64,000 nucleotides of DNA from Marinomonas phaeophyticola (lineage in GTDB: Bacteria > Pseudomonadota > Gammaproteobacteria > Pseudomonadales > Marinomonadaceae): NCBI RefSeq assembly GCF_026966905.1, contig NZ_JAPUBN010000017.1, forward strand, positions 179,358 to 243,357, in the 5' to 3' direction. The notes below the pieces were generated by a model, which saw only the letters and a program-made list of their open reading frames with translations, did not search any database and was not told the origin of the DNA. Of this stretch, positions 1-9,905 are shown one piece after another (position 1 is the first letter of the stretch; every line of letters begins with the position of its first letter). The position numbers and the translations under genes were made by a program.

Positions 1-21
1 TTATGAATAAATAAAATCAAA

Positions 22-60
22 TGGATGGGGTGTGGAGAGGTTCGAAATTCGCCTTGTAAA
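22..60 (-). repeat. Decayed tRNA-Val 3' fragment (island end)
   Basis: This stretch matches the 3' half of the tRNA-Val genes further on, but has substitutions and lacks about 8 bases after the TTCGAA of the T loop. It is followed by ACTTTAACTTACCTCAAC, which also follows the two cleaner fragments at 2366 and 23332. It is best read as the far end of an old tRNA-Val-integrated island. Confidence 0.6.
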
Positions 61-164
61 AGATAGAACTTTAACTTACCTCAACCTATTCTGGAGATTA
101 TGCTAACTTACAAAAAACATCAATAAAATAATGAGGGTTCCATCTTAATTGCGGAGTCAAAAAC

Positions 165-1073
165 TCAAAAAAACAGTCTATTTCTGCCATTTTCTTTTGC
201 TAAATAAAGTGCTTCATCGGATCTTTTAATCAAATCAACCTTATTGTTTCTATTGTCAGGCTGCATAGTAGCCAATCCTATACTTGCCGTTAAAATAGGA
301 AGTGTTGGTGAATTTTCATTAGGAATATTGAGCAAACGGATTTCATTTAATACTTTTTCAGATAAAATACTCGCCTGCTCTAGACTAGTATTACCATAAA
401 CTATAGCAAACTCCTCTCCACCATATCGAGCACAGATATCACTTGGTCTTCGAATATACTTTTTTAGAATTTTGCCAACCAATTTTAAGCAATCATCTCC
501 TACCTGATGCCCATAGGTATCGTTTAAAAACTTAAAATAATCAAGGTCAAGAATAACAAGAGTGATTGGTATTCTAAGACGATGGCAACGTTTCCACTCG
601 CTATCTAAAAACTCATTAAAATATCGACGATTTGGTATATCCGTCAGTCCGTCAATACGGGATAAATTGAGAACTTCTTCTTCAGCGAGTTTCCTCTCTG
701 TAATGTTTTGGTGGGATATAACAAAGCACCGACCTCCCAATGCCGTGAAAGGAGTAACACGCATCATAAACCAGCGTTTTTTATCTAAACTATGACAAGG
801 ATATTCAAGATAAAAATTTTCTTTACTGCCACTTATTACGGCCCTAATGCCAATGGCCGCTTTGCTACCAAAATCATCTCCCATGTTAGCCGCTTTATCG
901 CATTCACTTAAATAATTGACACTCCACGCCTCGTCAATTAGGCAAGCATTGTTTTGGCCAAATGATTTCCAGGTTTTATTTACAAATAAGATGTCCCCTT
1001 TATCATCTATAACGACAATGTGCTCTGTAATTGTATCGATAACAGCTTTCAGGAATTCGTATGAATCAATCAT
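165..1073 (-). CDS. PAS-GGDEF diguanylate cyclase
   Basis: This 302-residue soluble protein has an N-terminal PAS sensor domain (about residues 1-130) and a C-terminal GGDEF domain (about 140-302). The active-site signature is GGEEF in ARYGGEEFAIVYG, and an RxxD inhibitory site (RPSD) lies exactly five residues upstream. It should therefore make cyclic di-GMP from two GTP and be inhibited by its product. No transmembrane segment is seen, so the signal is probably cytoplasmic or redox. It is the only convincing gene in the short island between the fragment at 22-60 and the tRNA-Val at 2113. Confidence 0.93.
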   Translation of the reverse strand: MIDSYEFLKAVIDTITEHIVVIDDKGDILFVNKTWKSFGQNNACLIDEAWSVNYLSECDKAANMGDDFGSKAAIGIRAVISGSKENFYLEYPCHSLDKKRWFMMRVTPFTALGGRCFVISHQNITERKLAEEEVLNLSRIDGLTDIPNRRYFNEFLDSEWKRCHRLRIPITLVILDLDYFKFLNDTYGHQVGDDCLKLVGKILKKYIRRPSDICARYGGEEFAIVYGNTSLEQASILSEKVLNEIRLLNIPNENSPTLPILTASIGLATMQPDNRNNKVDLIKRSDEALYLAKENGRNRLFF

Positions 1074-2112
1074 TCATCACCTGTTTGATTATGCATAGCA
1101 CCTTTGTAGTAGACGAAATGATAGCCTCGATCTTTGAATAAAATTAACGCGTAACGGCAATACATTAAGTAACTTACAGACTGTTATAACAAAATTTTAA
1201 CTTTACTGCACTCTCTTGAACCAATTGACCATTTTTTGAATCCAATCCAGTTACCAAAACTCACCATGAAGCAAGTGTGCTGTTTCTGTAATGTCATGTA
1301 CCTTGACGGCAGTTGTACTTACACTATAAGCCGACTTAATGGCAATTTTCTCCCCCAGCACCATAGAGGAGACCAACGATTGGTACTTATCTTCATACCC
1401 ATTTTGCCAGACACCTTCATCTATAAATCAATAAAATAATGGGTGTCTCGTATTACTTGAGAACCCAACGAAGCCCTTGATTTAGCAGTGATTGGAAAAG
1501 TTGTTTGGATTGGTAAAAACGTTTAGTACATGACGTCCGATTTCATTAATTAGGGTCGGACGTTACAAGCGTTAGAAATTTGCAACTTAGAGCGTTAGAT
1601 CCTTTTAACACTATGACAAACGATTCGGTAAATACCCAGTTTCAGCGCTAAATAGGCGAAGCGCTATTTTTCCATCCCCCAAAACGCAAAAAAGCCAGAG
1701 ATCATGCTCCAGCCTTTTATTTATCAGTGTTTCACAGATCCTTCCCGATATATCCTACTTAAAACCATCTAATCCCGCTTTAATATATCTATGACATATC
1801 TTTCAGCACATCACATGTGGTCACAAAAATTTCGTGACCAGAAATATCGATTTTTATCGTATAAGTAAAAAGACCGAAGGTCAAAAAATGAAGAGATAGG
1901 AGCTTTAAATGATATTTTAATGCATGAACAAAAATATGGGATATTCAAGATGGTCATCATATGGTCACAGATTCGCCACATGATAATTTAAGACATTAAT
2001 GCGTAGGTAATAAGAATTGAATTTAGTAGAATAAATAATGACTAGAACAGTCAAATGCATATGTATCAATGAGTTACAATAATTAACAGAATAACAAATT
2101 TGACAATATGAA
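1074..2112. other. About 1 kb without a convincing gene
   Basis: I see no supportable gene here. Short frames, such as one around 1236-1439 on the plus strand, lack a recognisable ribosome site or family signature. The last 200 bases hold the phrase TATGGTCACAGATT, which recurs just before the second tRNA-Val (about 22980-23000). That makes them look like the tRNA-proximal arm of an island family, possibly integrase binding sites. Confidence 0.5.
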
Positions 2113-2188
2113 TGGTGGGTGTGGAGAGGTTCGAACTCCCGACATTCGCCTTGTAAGGGCGACGCTCTCCCAACTGAGCTACACACCC
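2113..2188 (-). tRNA. tRNA-Val (anticodon TAC)
   Basis: A 76-nt cloverleaf reads on the minus strand with acceptor GGGTGTG/CACACCC, discriminator A, encoded CCA, anticodon loop CTTACAA and T loop TTCGAAC. It is intact and identical to the copy at 23079. It sits 53 bases downstream of a tRNA-Asp on the same strand. Its 3' end borders island 1. Confidence 0.97.
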
Positions 2189-2241
2189 ATTTTCATGCTT
2201 TCGCATTCAAACAGTTTGCCAAATTATCACATTAGGATAAA

Positions 2242-2318
2242 TGGCGGAACGGACGGGACTCGAACCCGCGACCCCCTGCGTGACAGGCAGGTATTCTAAC
2301 CAACTGAACTACCGCTCC
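2242..2318 (-). tRNA. tRNA-Asp (anticodon GTC)
   Basis: A 77-nt cloverleaf on the minus strand starts GGAGCGG and ends with encoded CCA; its anticodon loop reads CTGTCAC. It is cotranscribed with the tRNA-Val below it. It is identical to the copy at 23208, including the spacer to tRNA-Val, which points to an ancestral tandem Val-Asp array. Confidence 0.97.
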
Positions 2319-2365
2319 ATTTATCGATTTTGCGTCTGACGACGAAGCCTTTACATCGCTTTAGA

Positions 2366-2411
2366 TGGTGGGTGTGGAGAGGTTCGAACTCCCGACATTC
2401 GCCTTGTAAGG
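2366..2411 (-). repeat. tRNA-Val 3' fragment, far end of island 2
   Basis: Forty-six bases are identical to the tRNA-Val 3' half from the anticodon loop through CCA, then identity stops. The spacing from the tRNA-Asp matches that expected for the next tRNA-Val of the array. Integration into a tRNA 3' end leaves such a fragment at the far end of the island and restores a full tRNA at the other end, here the copy at 23079. Confidence 0.85.
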
Positions 2412-2761
2412 CGCGAAAAATCAAAAAAACTTTAACTCACCTCAACCAACATTGCAGAGAATTTTAACTTAATCAGAATATAAATCAATAACTTAGAAAA
2501 AATTTATTGGTTTATTTTAGTGAAGCTGGATATAGGCATCTAGACTAACAACCAATTTTTTAAAAAAATACGGTCACATTTCTATTTGCTTGACCCATTA
2601 GCGCTGACACCAACTTTTGAGCTTCGCTCTACAACGGACGCAGATAATACCTTATTTATTTTATATGTCTAGTACTGAATAAGTTTTTTTAAAACTCATT
2701 CCACTGAACCGCTCCAACCAGACAGTTTATTGCAAAATTGGGTTAGGGTTATGATCAGCTC

Positions 2762-3235
2762 TGTTCGCTATTACCGTCTTCGACTGCTTCCTTATCAATC
2801 GATATAAAAGCCAAGTTATCGCTGCATCAAGTGCAATACCTAACCCAAACATGATCGCCACCTTATTTAAGGAAGGGACAAACAAGCCTTGCTGATAACT
2901 AACAAAAGCAGCACCATAAAAAAAGTATTTACAATCAAAGACTAGTAGAGCATCAAGTCAGTTCGCCCGATGCCATAAAAATAGGTGTCGATGACGTTGT
3001 TTAAAGTAAAAACAACATAGAAACCAATCATGATCATCACTAAATGAATCACTTCTGAAGCGTTATTTATACCTAAAATGTTGTGAACAAAGCTTTCCCA
3101 AAGGGGGATTGTAAGTAACCAAAGCACTACTACACCTAGCGTAATAATTAAATAACAATTAACACGTTCCTCACTAAGCCCGTTTGTCGATGCAGCATCT
3201 CTCCTCACCACCTGCCCCAGAGTCAATATGTGACT
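2762..3235 (-). pseudogene. MATE-family exporter, 3' remnant
   Basis: The translation closely matches the C-terminal third of the intact exporter at 16242-17573, from the TLGQVVRRD region to the end. It has an in-frame TAG just after LMLY. A few codons later one base is missing at an A7 run (the intact copy reads AAAACAGAG here), and there is no 5' part. It is a non-functional duplicate at the end of island 2. Confidence 0.85.
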
Positions 3236-3498
3236 ACGCTATTGCTTACAAAAGCTTTACGCGATACCCTTTTTTAAACCATAAAAATTAACTTTGGCAG
3301 TCACTACTTTTCTGTTACCAAAAAGTAATGATGGTCTCACGTTTTGGTGATCTTATTATGAGGACATGGACGTTTCTGGCTTTTAGAAAGCTTACACCTA
3401 CCACAAGTCCACACACATAAATCAATAGAATTGCTCACGCTAAAGTAGCGCTCCCTAAGACTACCTACTTATGGTAGTAGTTGTAAGGTCGAATAACC
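3236..3498. other. Intergenic, no gene seen
   Basis: This is the upstream region of the phosphodiesterase gene. I see no gene and no confident promoter. A short TAAGGTCG stretch precedes the ATG at 3499. Confidence 0.4.
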
Positions 3499-4899
3499 AT
3501 GAATATGAAAGAGCTTAACAAGATAGCTTTAGTAGGCTTTTTAATTTTGACTGTATCTGGATGCTCCTCACTGTCAAAAAATGATAATAACTCCAAAAAA
3601 ACAACTGAATTAACTGAAGAAGAAAAAAATATTAGTGCTGCATTAGCAGTCCGGAATTTAAAACAAGACTTTGATCAAAGTATTGCTTACGACAAAGGCT
3701 CCTGTCCGGTAAACGTTGTTGCCCACCGTGGCAGTAGCCGATTCACTGAAAACTCACTTCCTGCAGTTATCCTCGCAGGTATGGGGCAGTTCGATGGTGT
3801 TGAAATCGATGTCATGATGCTGCGTGATGGAAAATGGGTCATTCACCACGATCGTCAAACTGGTCGAACAGTAGCCACTTCAACTAGTAAACGATATCGT
3901 GTCAGTCACATGAAATCATCAGAATGGAATACGCTGTACCTTCGTAGCCCCAATGGTGAATTGACCTCCACTCATGCCAATTATGCTTGGCAAGTATTTC
4001 AAATGTGGGGGCGTTATAGTTCCCCAGAGAAAATGTTGAATATCGAAGTTAAGTCTGAAACTGATGTTCAAGATTTATATAAATTGAATGCTTTAGCAAA
4101 GCATTACATACCATCAGAAAATTTCTTTTTTAGTTCAATGTCGATGGATTCCTTGAAGAAGATCAGGGAATTAAATAAAGATGTTTATCTGGGTTATGTC
4201 TGGGCCCCTGATCAGAAGTCAATAAACATTCTGAAACAAGACGTTGATCGCGGTTTGAGTTCGGATCTATATTATCAAAAGAATAAAGACCGTATAGAAG
4301 ATGCTTACCGCATAGAAACCCGCTATAGACGACGTTATAAAGACAGCAAGCTATCGGCAGCGACAGTTAAAAAAGAGCTTGGTTGGAATAGTGGATTACA
4401 TGTTGATATCCGGAGCTTTGTTAAATATCCAACAATATACAGTAGAGCTAATAACCTAGGACTTAGAGTCGCCACTTACACAATCAATGGCTCAGAGTAT
4501 CACCAAAAGGAGCTAGTGAACTTATTCAAACAAGATCGTTCGTTGCCGGATGAAGCAATTATGGATAATTCCAAATTTCAGCTTTGTCGTCAGCTTAATC
4601 CGGATTTAGTACATATTCCCAATCAGAGCTATACACCCTCCACATCAATAGGAAAGCTAGTTTCTTCATTACCTAATGATGCTGACTTCGATCGTTTAGA
4701 GGATCAAAAACTCTATTTCAGTAATCATATGTATATAAATTATCTAGGTAATATTCAAAGTATTAAAGCCTCTAACATTAACCCTGTTACAAATAAGACA
4801 GCTAAAGCAACACCTGTAAAATTTGATATTAAAGATGAAGAGTTTTATATCAATACACCCCCTATCTTAATTTCAATACCTAAAGGAACGTCGCAATGA
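3499..4899 (+). CDS. Glycerophosphodiester phosphodiesterase-family lipoprotein
   Basis: This 466-residue protein has a lipoprotein signal (hydrophobic LVGFLILTVSGC, with the lipobox cysteine near residue 22). The GDPD domain starts at about residue 70 and shows HRGSSRFTENS, then EID and HHD, which are the catalytic and metal-ligand motifs of the family. It should hydrolyse glycerophosphodiesters or a related phosphodiester at the cell envelope. The C-terminal 100 residues do not look like GDPD. Its stop overlaps the next start as ATGA, so the pair is translationally coupled. Confidence 0.88.
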   Translation: MNMKELNKIALVGFLILTVSGCSSLSKNDNNSKKTTELTEEEKNISAALAVRNLKQDFDQSIAYDKGSCPVNVVAHRGSSRFTENSLPAVILAGMGQFDGVEIDVMMLRDGKWVIHHDRQTGRTVATSTSKRYRVSHMKSSEWNTLYLRSPNGELTSTHANYAWQVFQMWGRYSSPEKMLNIEVKSETDVQDLYKLNALAKHYIPSENFFFSSMSMDSLKKIRELNKDVYLGYVWAPDQKSINILKQDVDRGLSSDLYYQKNKDRIEDAYRIETRYRRRYKDSKLSAATVKKELGWNSGLHVDIRSFVKYPTIYSRANNLGLRVATYTINGSEYHQKELVNLFKQDRSLPDEAIMDNSKFQLCRQLNPDLVHIPNQSYTPSTSIGKLVSSLPNDADFDRLEDQKLYFSNHMYINYLGNIQSIKASNINPVTNKTAKATPVKFDIKDEEFYINTPPILISIPKGTSQ

Positions 4900-7263
4900 C
4901 AAAGTCAACGGAAAACTCTCGACATCAAGTTAGGGCCAAAACATCACACAGCCAGCCAAAATGGTTAGCAGTTTTCTTCTTTATAGCTTCTGTAATCTAT
5001 CTATTTCCGGAAGCGGTATTCAATGCAAGGTTAGTAGCGTTAGCAGGCAGTCCAAATAGCACGCCCGAGAACATGCATCTCATTGAATTGTTTGGTCGCT
5101 CAGTTTCTGGAGTCGGTTTTAGCCTGCTCATTGCCGATGCCCTACTAAAAGGACGCATCGCAAAAAGTAGGCTTAAAGCTTTGTTAAGCCTGGTCGTTAT
5201 TACACTGATAGTCTGGCCTTTGGTATTTTTTGGACAAAAACTACTAGTTGATAAGCTGTTGATTGATCAGAGTTCTCCCAGTCAACGTCAAGAGGCATTT
5301 TTCAGCTCTTTATTAAAATCTAGCCTTGCGTCTGATGTCATTAATATTGAAGGGCTATCTTACAATGTCAATGATTCAGAAAATCCCTCTGATATGACAT
5401 TTTTAACCATGCTTGGTGGATTAGCTTACGCAAATAGCGATTTTTTAACCAGTTTAGAGAGTCAGAAAACAAAAATTCTAGATAGCTATATTACAAGTAA
5501 AGCGAATGAGAATTTTGAAGAGCACTATCTTCGCTATAAAAAAGTTCGTGATAGCGTTCAAAATTCATGGAAAACATATCAAAAGAAGGTATCTAGCTAT
5601 AACTCTCTAATATCATCAAGTCAGCAACGTTCTGATAAAGCATGGGAATCCGTGGAGTCCATCATTGCTAAAGGGTATCACGATTACCGAAATGCTGAGC
5701 TTAACTATTTGGCAAGGGCTGAGGCAAGAGCACAAGTAATAGCTCAACCAATCTATGACTACTGGGGTGACTACAGCTCCTGCGACAAACGCTATCACAA
5801 TAACGCTGAACGTCACAATAGTTGTATTCGTAACGTCGATAAACGTTATGCAAGATTATTAGAAAAAAGCAGTATTTCATATGTTCCGATGACTTATTTC
5901 GCAGAAGTCCGAGAGAGAGAGAAAGGCAAGACAAGTATTTTAGAGACGGCTCTTACTTTAGGTACTTCTGCATTAGTAGCAGGCCTTGAAGTTCTTGCAG
6001 GGGAGTCAGGCGAAATAGAGAAACACTATATTCGAGTGAAGAACGTCAACTTTTACACAACTAAAGTTTTCACGTTAATGACTGATGATTTTAAGAAAGA
6101 AACAGGATATGAAACAGACATTTCAAATGTGAGAGAGTTTCGAGCGCACCCATATACAGCAGAAAAGGTGAGACAAGACATTAAAGCTAAACAAGGCATC
6201 GAATTGCCTCCGAGCTGGCGAATAGATCAAATCAGTTCCTTCAAAGAAGCCGTTCAGAAAAAGGTAAGACATGAAGCGGATGCTAGTTGGCAGAAAAATG
6301 CTCGTATGAATGGGTACGATATTGCTCCTAATCTTTCTTGGAGTAATTTTCAGGAATCAGCCATGATACAAAAAAAAATACGTACTCAAATGGGCGACAA
6401 CTACTATGTGAAGCCTGTATTAGCGACCTGGAACAATAAAGAGTTTTATGACTATATTATAAAACCTAATGTTATTCGTGAGCGTGAATACTGGTTAAAT
6501 TATATACATGCTTCGCAAGTACAATTTGCTGATGGTGGGACTCTTGAGCAGGAAGGAAAAAAGGCTTTAAGATCGATACTAGTACCACCTATTTCAATGG
6601 CTATTTCTTTGTTTCTAGTGCTACTAACGGTCTTGAAATTACCATTCAAGTTCTTTGTACTACTGAATTATGACAAGCATATGCACTCTTCTTTAAAGCG
6701 CAAAGCAATGAGTGTTTTGCTTTCTTTATGTTTTATTACAGTAATCTTTTATCTACCAATTCAATTTTTATCATCTAAATTTACGCAACAGAACTCATCA
6801 CTTCATCAGCTTATTAATACAGAGAATGGCCATTTCTCGAAAGCTGAAGCACTTGCAATTCAGTGGGTTCTTAATACTCAGCCGATTATACAGCCTATTG
6901 GTATGTTTATTGATCGTAAAACGAGTATATCAACTCAATTTGAAGACAAGTTAAAGGATGCCCTAGAAGATTTTGATAATCGCTACTATACATTAATAGC
7001 AGCTAAATGGAGTGGCAATCCCCCAAGAATTCCATATATTCTCGATGAGAATGGCAGCATTCTTTATCCATTTACAATTACAACTAATGTTGAGAATGCA
7101 AGTGTGAGAATCATGAACATTGCCCCTGTTTATCAAAAAAATGCCTCTGACACAAGGTCAATATGATGTTGAAGTTTCTGCTCCGGGTTACAAAACTAAA
7201 CGCATTTGGGTAGATCATAATAGAGACTCAATGAATCATATGGTGCTATTGAACAGTATGTAA
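4896..7263 (+). CDS. Large membrane protein with C-terminal PEGA domain, frame-shifted at the end
   Basis: The main frame runs to 7166 (756 residues), with two N-terminal hydrophobic segments (about 25-45 and 90-115), a long charged region (about 210-500) and two more hydrophobic segments near 565-585 and 610-635. The frame ends in an unrelated tail after VYQKN. Adding one A to the A7 run near 7137-7143 continues it as a typical PEGA tail (QYDVEVSAPGYKTKRIWV) to TAA at 7261-7263. PEGA domains are usually extracytoplasmic. I do not recognise the rest. It is coupled to the phosphodiesterase and probably works with it at the envelope. Confidence 0.6.
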
Positions 7264-7360
7264 ACGGTTTTCAAATAATTCAGCTTAATTAGCAGATCAG
7301 TCACTTGCTTAACAGCTTGGATTTTAAATTATTCAGTAAATTGTTGATTACCATTGTTCC

Positions 7361-7403
7361 TTCTAAGAACACTTAACTGTATACCAATAAAGTGTTCTTA
7401 GAA
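7361..7403. repeat. 14-bp inverted repeat
   Basis: TTCTAAGAACACTT and its exact reverse complement are separated by 15 bases. The repeat lies between the convergent genes ending at 7263 and 7479. It could form a long hairpin that ends transcription or protects mRNA 3' ends. Confidence 0.7.
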
Positions 7404-7417
7404 GTCTGGTCGATTCA

Positions 7418-7440
7418 GAGAGCCGGTCAGGCTCTCTTTC
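7418..7440 (+). terminator. Intrinsic terminator
   Basis: GAGAGCC-GGTCA-GGCTCTC followed by TTTC is a 7-bp GC-rich hairpin with a short T tract. It is correctly placed to end the phosphodiesterase/PEGA operon. Confidence 0.7.
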
Positions 7441-7478
7441 TAAGACTGACGTGACGGTTAGTTTAATGCGTGAATTAT

Positions 7479-8057
7479 TTATTTTTGAATTTGTAAGTTT
7501 TCAATTATCGTATCGACTATCTGGTTAACATCGCCAAACGCATTAATATCTACCCAATGTCCTACGATTTTCGTTGATTTAAATGATCGATAAATGCTAT
7601 CTAACCAGCAGTCTGTATCATCTGATAACGTTAAATCGTCCTCTATAGTATTGTCTTTTCGTAACCGTAATCTAGCGTTTCTTATAGATAAAGGTAGAGA
7701 GAGATAAATAGTAAAGTCAGGGAGTTGTATCAGATTTACAACCTCGGGCAATTGAAAATGCGAGCCGCCGCATTTCCAGTTATGATAGACCTGAGTAGAT
7801 AGCCAGTAGCGATCTACTACTACAATCTTTCTTTGCTCCTTTAAATGTTTTATTTTTTCAGATGCATGCACTACGCTAGATGCATAAAACAACTGCCTAG
7901 CAAGAGGAGTGCCGCTGTACCCTTCATCAATAATTTGACGAGCTTTTTTTAAGGCAGGGTCTGGTGTGCTTAAAAGCTCAGCATTCAGGCGAGTTGATAA
8001 AGCTTTCGCAATTGTTGATTTACCTACGCCGTCCAGACCTTCAATGACAATAAGCAT
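7479..8057 (-). CDS. Thymidylate-kinase-like P-loop kinase
   Basis: This 192-residue protein has a P-loop GLDGVGKST at residues 7-15 and a DRYW motif around residue 108, as in dTMP kinases. It should phosphorylate a (deoxy)nucleoside monophosphate using ATP. It overlaps the radical SAM gene upstream by one base (TAATG), so the two are coupled. Being in an accessory operon next to a radical SAM enzyme, it is more likely a specialised kinase than the housekeeping Tmk. The natural substrate cannot be told from sequence. Confidence 0.85.
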   Translation of the reverse strand: MLIVIEGLDGVGKSTIAKALSTRLNAELLSTPDPALKKARQIIDEGYSGTPLARQLFYASSVVHASEKIKHLKEQRKIVVVDRYWLSTQVYHNWKCGGSHFQLPEVVNLIQLPDFTIYLSLPLSIRNARLRLRKDNTIEDDLTLSDDTDCWLDSIYRSFKSTKIVGHWVDINAFGDVNQIVDTIIENLQIQK

Positions 8058-9337
8058 TACGCTGACCCTCCTTGTGTTTGTTGTTTACCTAGGTTTGTTG
8101 CGATGCGGTGCATCGAGCGCCAGTCCTCATGACTAAATGTGTTGCTTTCGATTACATGAGGGATACCACTCTTATCGATGAAACCTTCTTTTAAACCAAA
8201 TTTAGCCTTCTTTTCTTTCAGCTCCGTACCTTCCAGTAACATCAAAGGGAAGGCTTTTATATTTGTAATGCCTTGGTGTGTCAGGAAATTAATACTTTCT
8301 CTAAAGCTATCTAGCGTCTGGTTCGGTAATCCATAGATAAGACTGACTTCGAATGATTGATTGTACTCGTTGAGCATTTTGATAGCTGCGCTGACTTTTT
8401 TCAGATTATTCGGACGTTCGATCGTGACATACTCTTCTTTGATCGCAGTTTGTAAGCCGAACTCCATATGAACATTAAGCTGAGAACACAGTGAGAGAAA
8501 CTCTTCATCAATAAGTTCAAAACGGACCTGCAAGCAAAGTAGAGTGCTAAGTTTTATGCTAATCGCTTTTTTTAATACTTCTTTATGGTGTGGACCACGA
8601 TTAAAAACAGGGTCAAGTATATTGATTTTCTGTATACTCAGCTTTTTAAATAGCTCTAATTCACGCATGATTCGGCTTTGTTCTAAATCAAAAACCCGAT
8701 TGGTTTTGATATCTCGATGAAGACAGAAGTTGCACTTGAATATGCAGCCTCTATGAGTTTCCCAATGGATCATTTCCTGGTTTTGGCCCAATGGGTAAGT
8801 GCCGTCAAGATAAGGCGATGGTAGATTCTGAAAATCTTCATCTTTATCCATATTTTTATTTATAACCTTACCGGTACTTAATATGGTATTTTTTTCTTTG
8901 TGTAATATAGCTAAGGGCAATGCTAGTTCTGCGTAGCTGGATATATAATAGTCAGCACTAGGGTATAACTCCTTACACGTCTCTTCTACAACTTGATAGC
9001 CTCCAAGAATTGTTTTACCTCGAAAACCACTCTCTTTGCAGAGTTTAATAAGAGGCTCAATCAAGTGTGTGCTCCATACATAACAGGCTAAAATCAGTCG
9101 ATCTATGTCCTTCACACTGTATGCGGCATCAAGTTGCTGGAAAACACCTTCTGAAGTCAACGGCTGTATATTTTCATTCGGCATTTGGATTGCGAGGTGC
9201 TTAATGGAAAATTCACTTTTATAGCTTTTATGATGCTTACATGCAGCTAATAAACTAGCAGCAGCAAGACCTGTTCCGCTCTTTCCACGCTGACTGTAGT
9301 CGAAAGTGACCATAACTGCTTTTGTTAATGAATGCAT
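8057..9337 (-). CDS. Radical SAM protein with B12-binding-like N-terminus
   Basis: This 426-residue protein has a Rossmann-like N-terminal half (about 1-165) of the kind seen in cobalamin-binding radical SAM proteins. The radical SAM core has the cluster motif CIFKCNFC (CX3CX2C) at about residue 198. After it come the usual downstream features, including EFGLQTA and YGLPNQT. A GGGGGT ribosome site lies just upstream of the chosen ATG. It belongs to a tightly coupled operon with the kinase below and two small genes above. The substrate is unknown; no precursor peptide is evident. Confidence 0.85.
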   Translation of the reverse strand: MHSLTKAVMVTFDYSQRGKSGTGLAAASLLAACKHHKSYKSEFSIKHLAIQMPNENIQPLTSEGVFQQLDAAYSVKDIDRLILACYVWSTHLIEPLIKLCKESGFRGKTILGGYQVVEETCKELYPSADYYISSYAELALPLAILHKEKNTILSTGKVINKNMDKDEDFQNLPSPYLDGTYPLGQNQEMIHWETHRGCIFKCNFCLHRDIKTNRVFDLEQSRIMRELELFKKLSIQKINILDPVFNRGPHHKEVLKKAISIKLSTLLCLQVRFELIDEEFLSLCSQLNVHMEFGLQTAIKEEYVTIERPNNLKKVSAAIKMLNEYNQSFEVSLIYGLPNQTLDSFRESINFLTHQGITNIKAFPLMLLEGTELKEKKAKFGLKEGFIDKSGIPHVIESNTFSHEDWRSMHRIATNLGKQQTQGGSA

Positions 9338-9647
9338 GAGTACCCCCTTTTTGTTTTGAGTGGAGCTTTACTGCTTTAGCAGTACGGTCAAGTTCTTGTC
9401 TGCGAATGACCCAAACCTCACGCGGCTGACTATTCAGAAGTATTAAGACTCGTATTGCTATCCCCATTCGAACTAAAAGCCAATCTGAGTCACTGTTCAA
9501 TCGTTTTATTTTGTGACCTGCGCTACATTGCCCAGTAGATATGGCGTGAAGTAATACTTTCAGGCGACTCAGGTGTTTATCTGATAGAGATATGGACGAT
9601 CGTACCTGGTGTTCGCCAAGCCTTATTTCTCTTCTCAGCTTTTTCAT
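9255..9647 (-). CDS. Small basic protein of unknown function
   Basis: This 130-residue basic protein starts at ATG 9647, eight bases after a GGAGG ribosome site. Its start overlaps the previous stop as ATGA, and its 3' end overlaps the radical SAM start by 83 bases. I recognise no domain. The strong ribosome site and the coupling support the frame, but the long overlap and cysteine-ended tail are odd, so the 3' part may be decayed. Confidence 0.45.
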   Translation of the reverse strand: MKKLRREIRLGEHQVRSSISLSDKHLSRLKVLLHAISTGQCSAGHKIKRLNSDSDWLLVRMGIAIRVLILLNSQPREVWVIRRQELDRTAKAVKLHSKQKGGTHAFINKSSYGHFRLQSAWKERNRSCCC

Positions 9648-9829
9648 TCCATACCTCCAGCACTTGAGGCAGTTACGTGGTGGGTGCTGCGATAGAATGT
9701 TGGTGAAATGCGTCCTATTAACTCTTGCTTGAGTTTTTTTTGAGACTGAGTAAGCTTGCTTGAGCGTAGATACTGCTGCAGAAGCAATGCTTCTATATTT
9801 CTTATATTGGCGTTTGTATTGAATGACAT
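9644..9829 (-). CDS. Small protein, first gene of the radical SAM operon
   Basis: This 61-residue protein is preceded by AAAGGAGCAG, an excellent ribosome site. It ends in ATGGAATGA, so the next gene restarts on its stop. The composition is polar with many Ser, Gln and Leu. I do not recognise it. It could be a regulator or a substrate of the radical SAM enzyme, but no ribosomal-peptide leader features are visible. Confidence 0.5.
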   Translation of the reverse strand: MSFNTNANIRNIEALLLQQYLRSSKLTQSQKKLKQELIGRISPTFYRSTHHVTASSAGGME

Positions 9830-9905
9830 AGTCTGCTCCTTTTAAAGCCACGAATTGTGGCAACAGGAGCTAGTGTGAAACTGTGAATTTCACAAAAAAG
9901 GCAAA

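Noticed and set aside
1236..1439. Plus-strand frame of 67 residues
   Set aside because: It has no ribosome site, no recognised domain and a composition unlike a gene.
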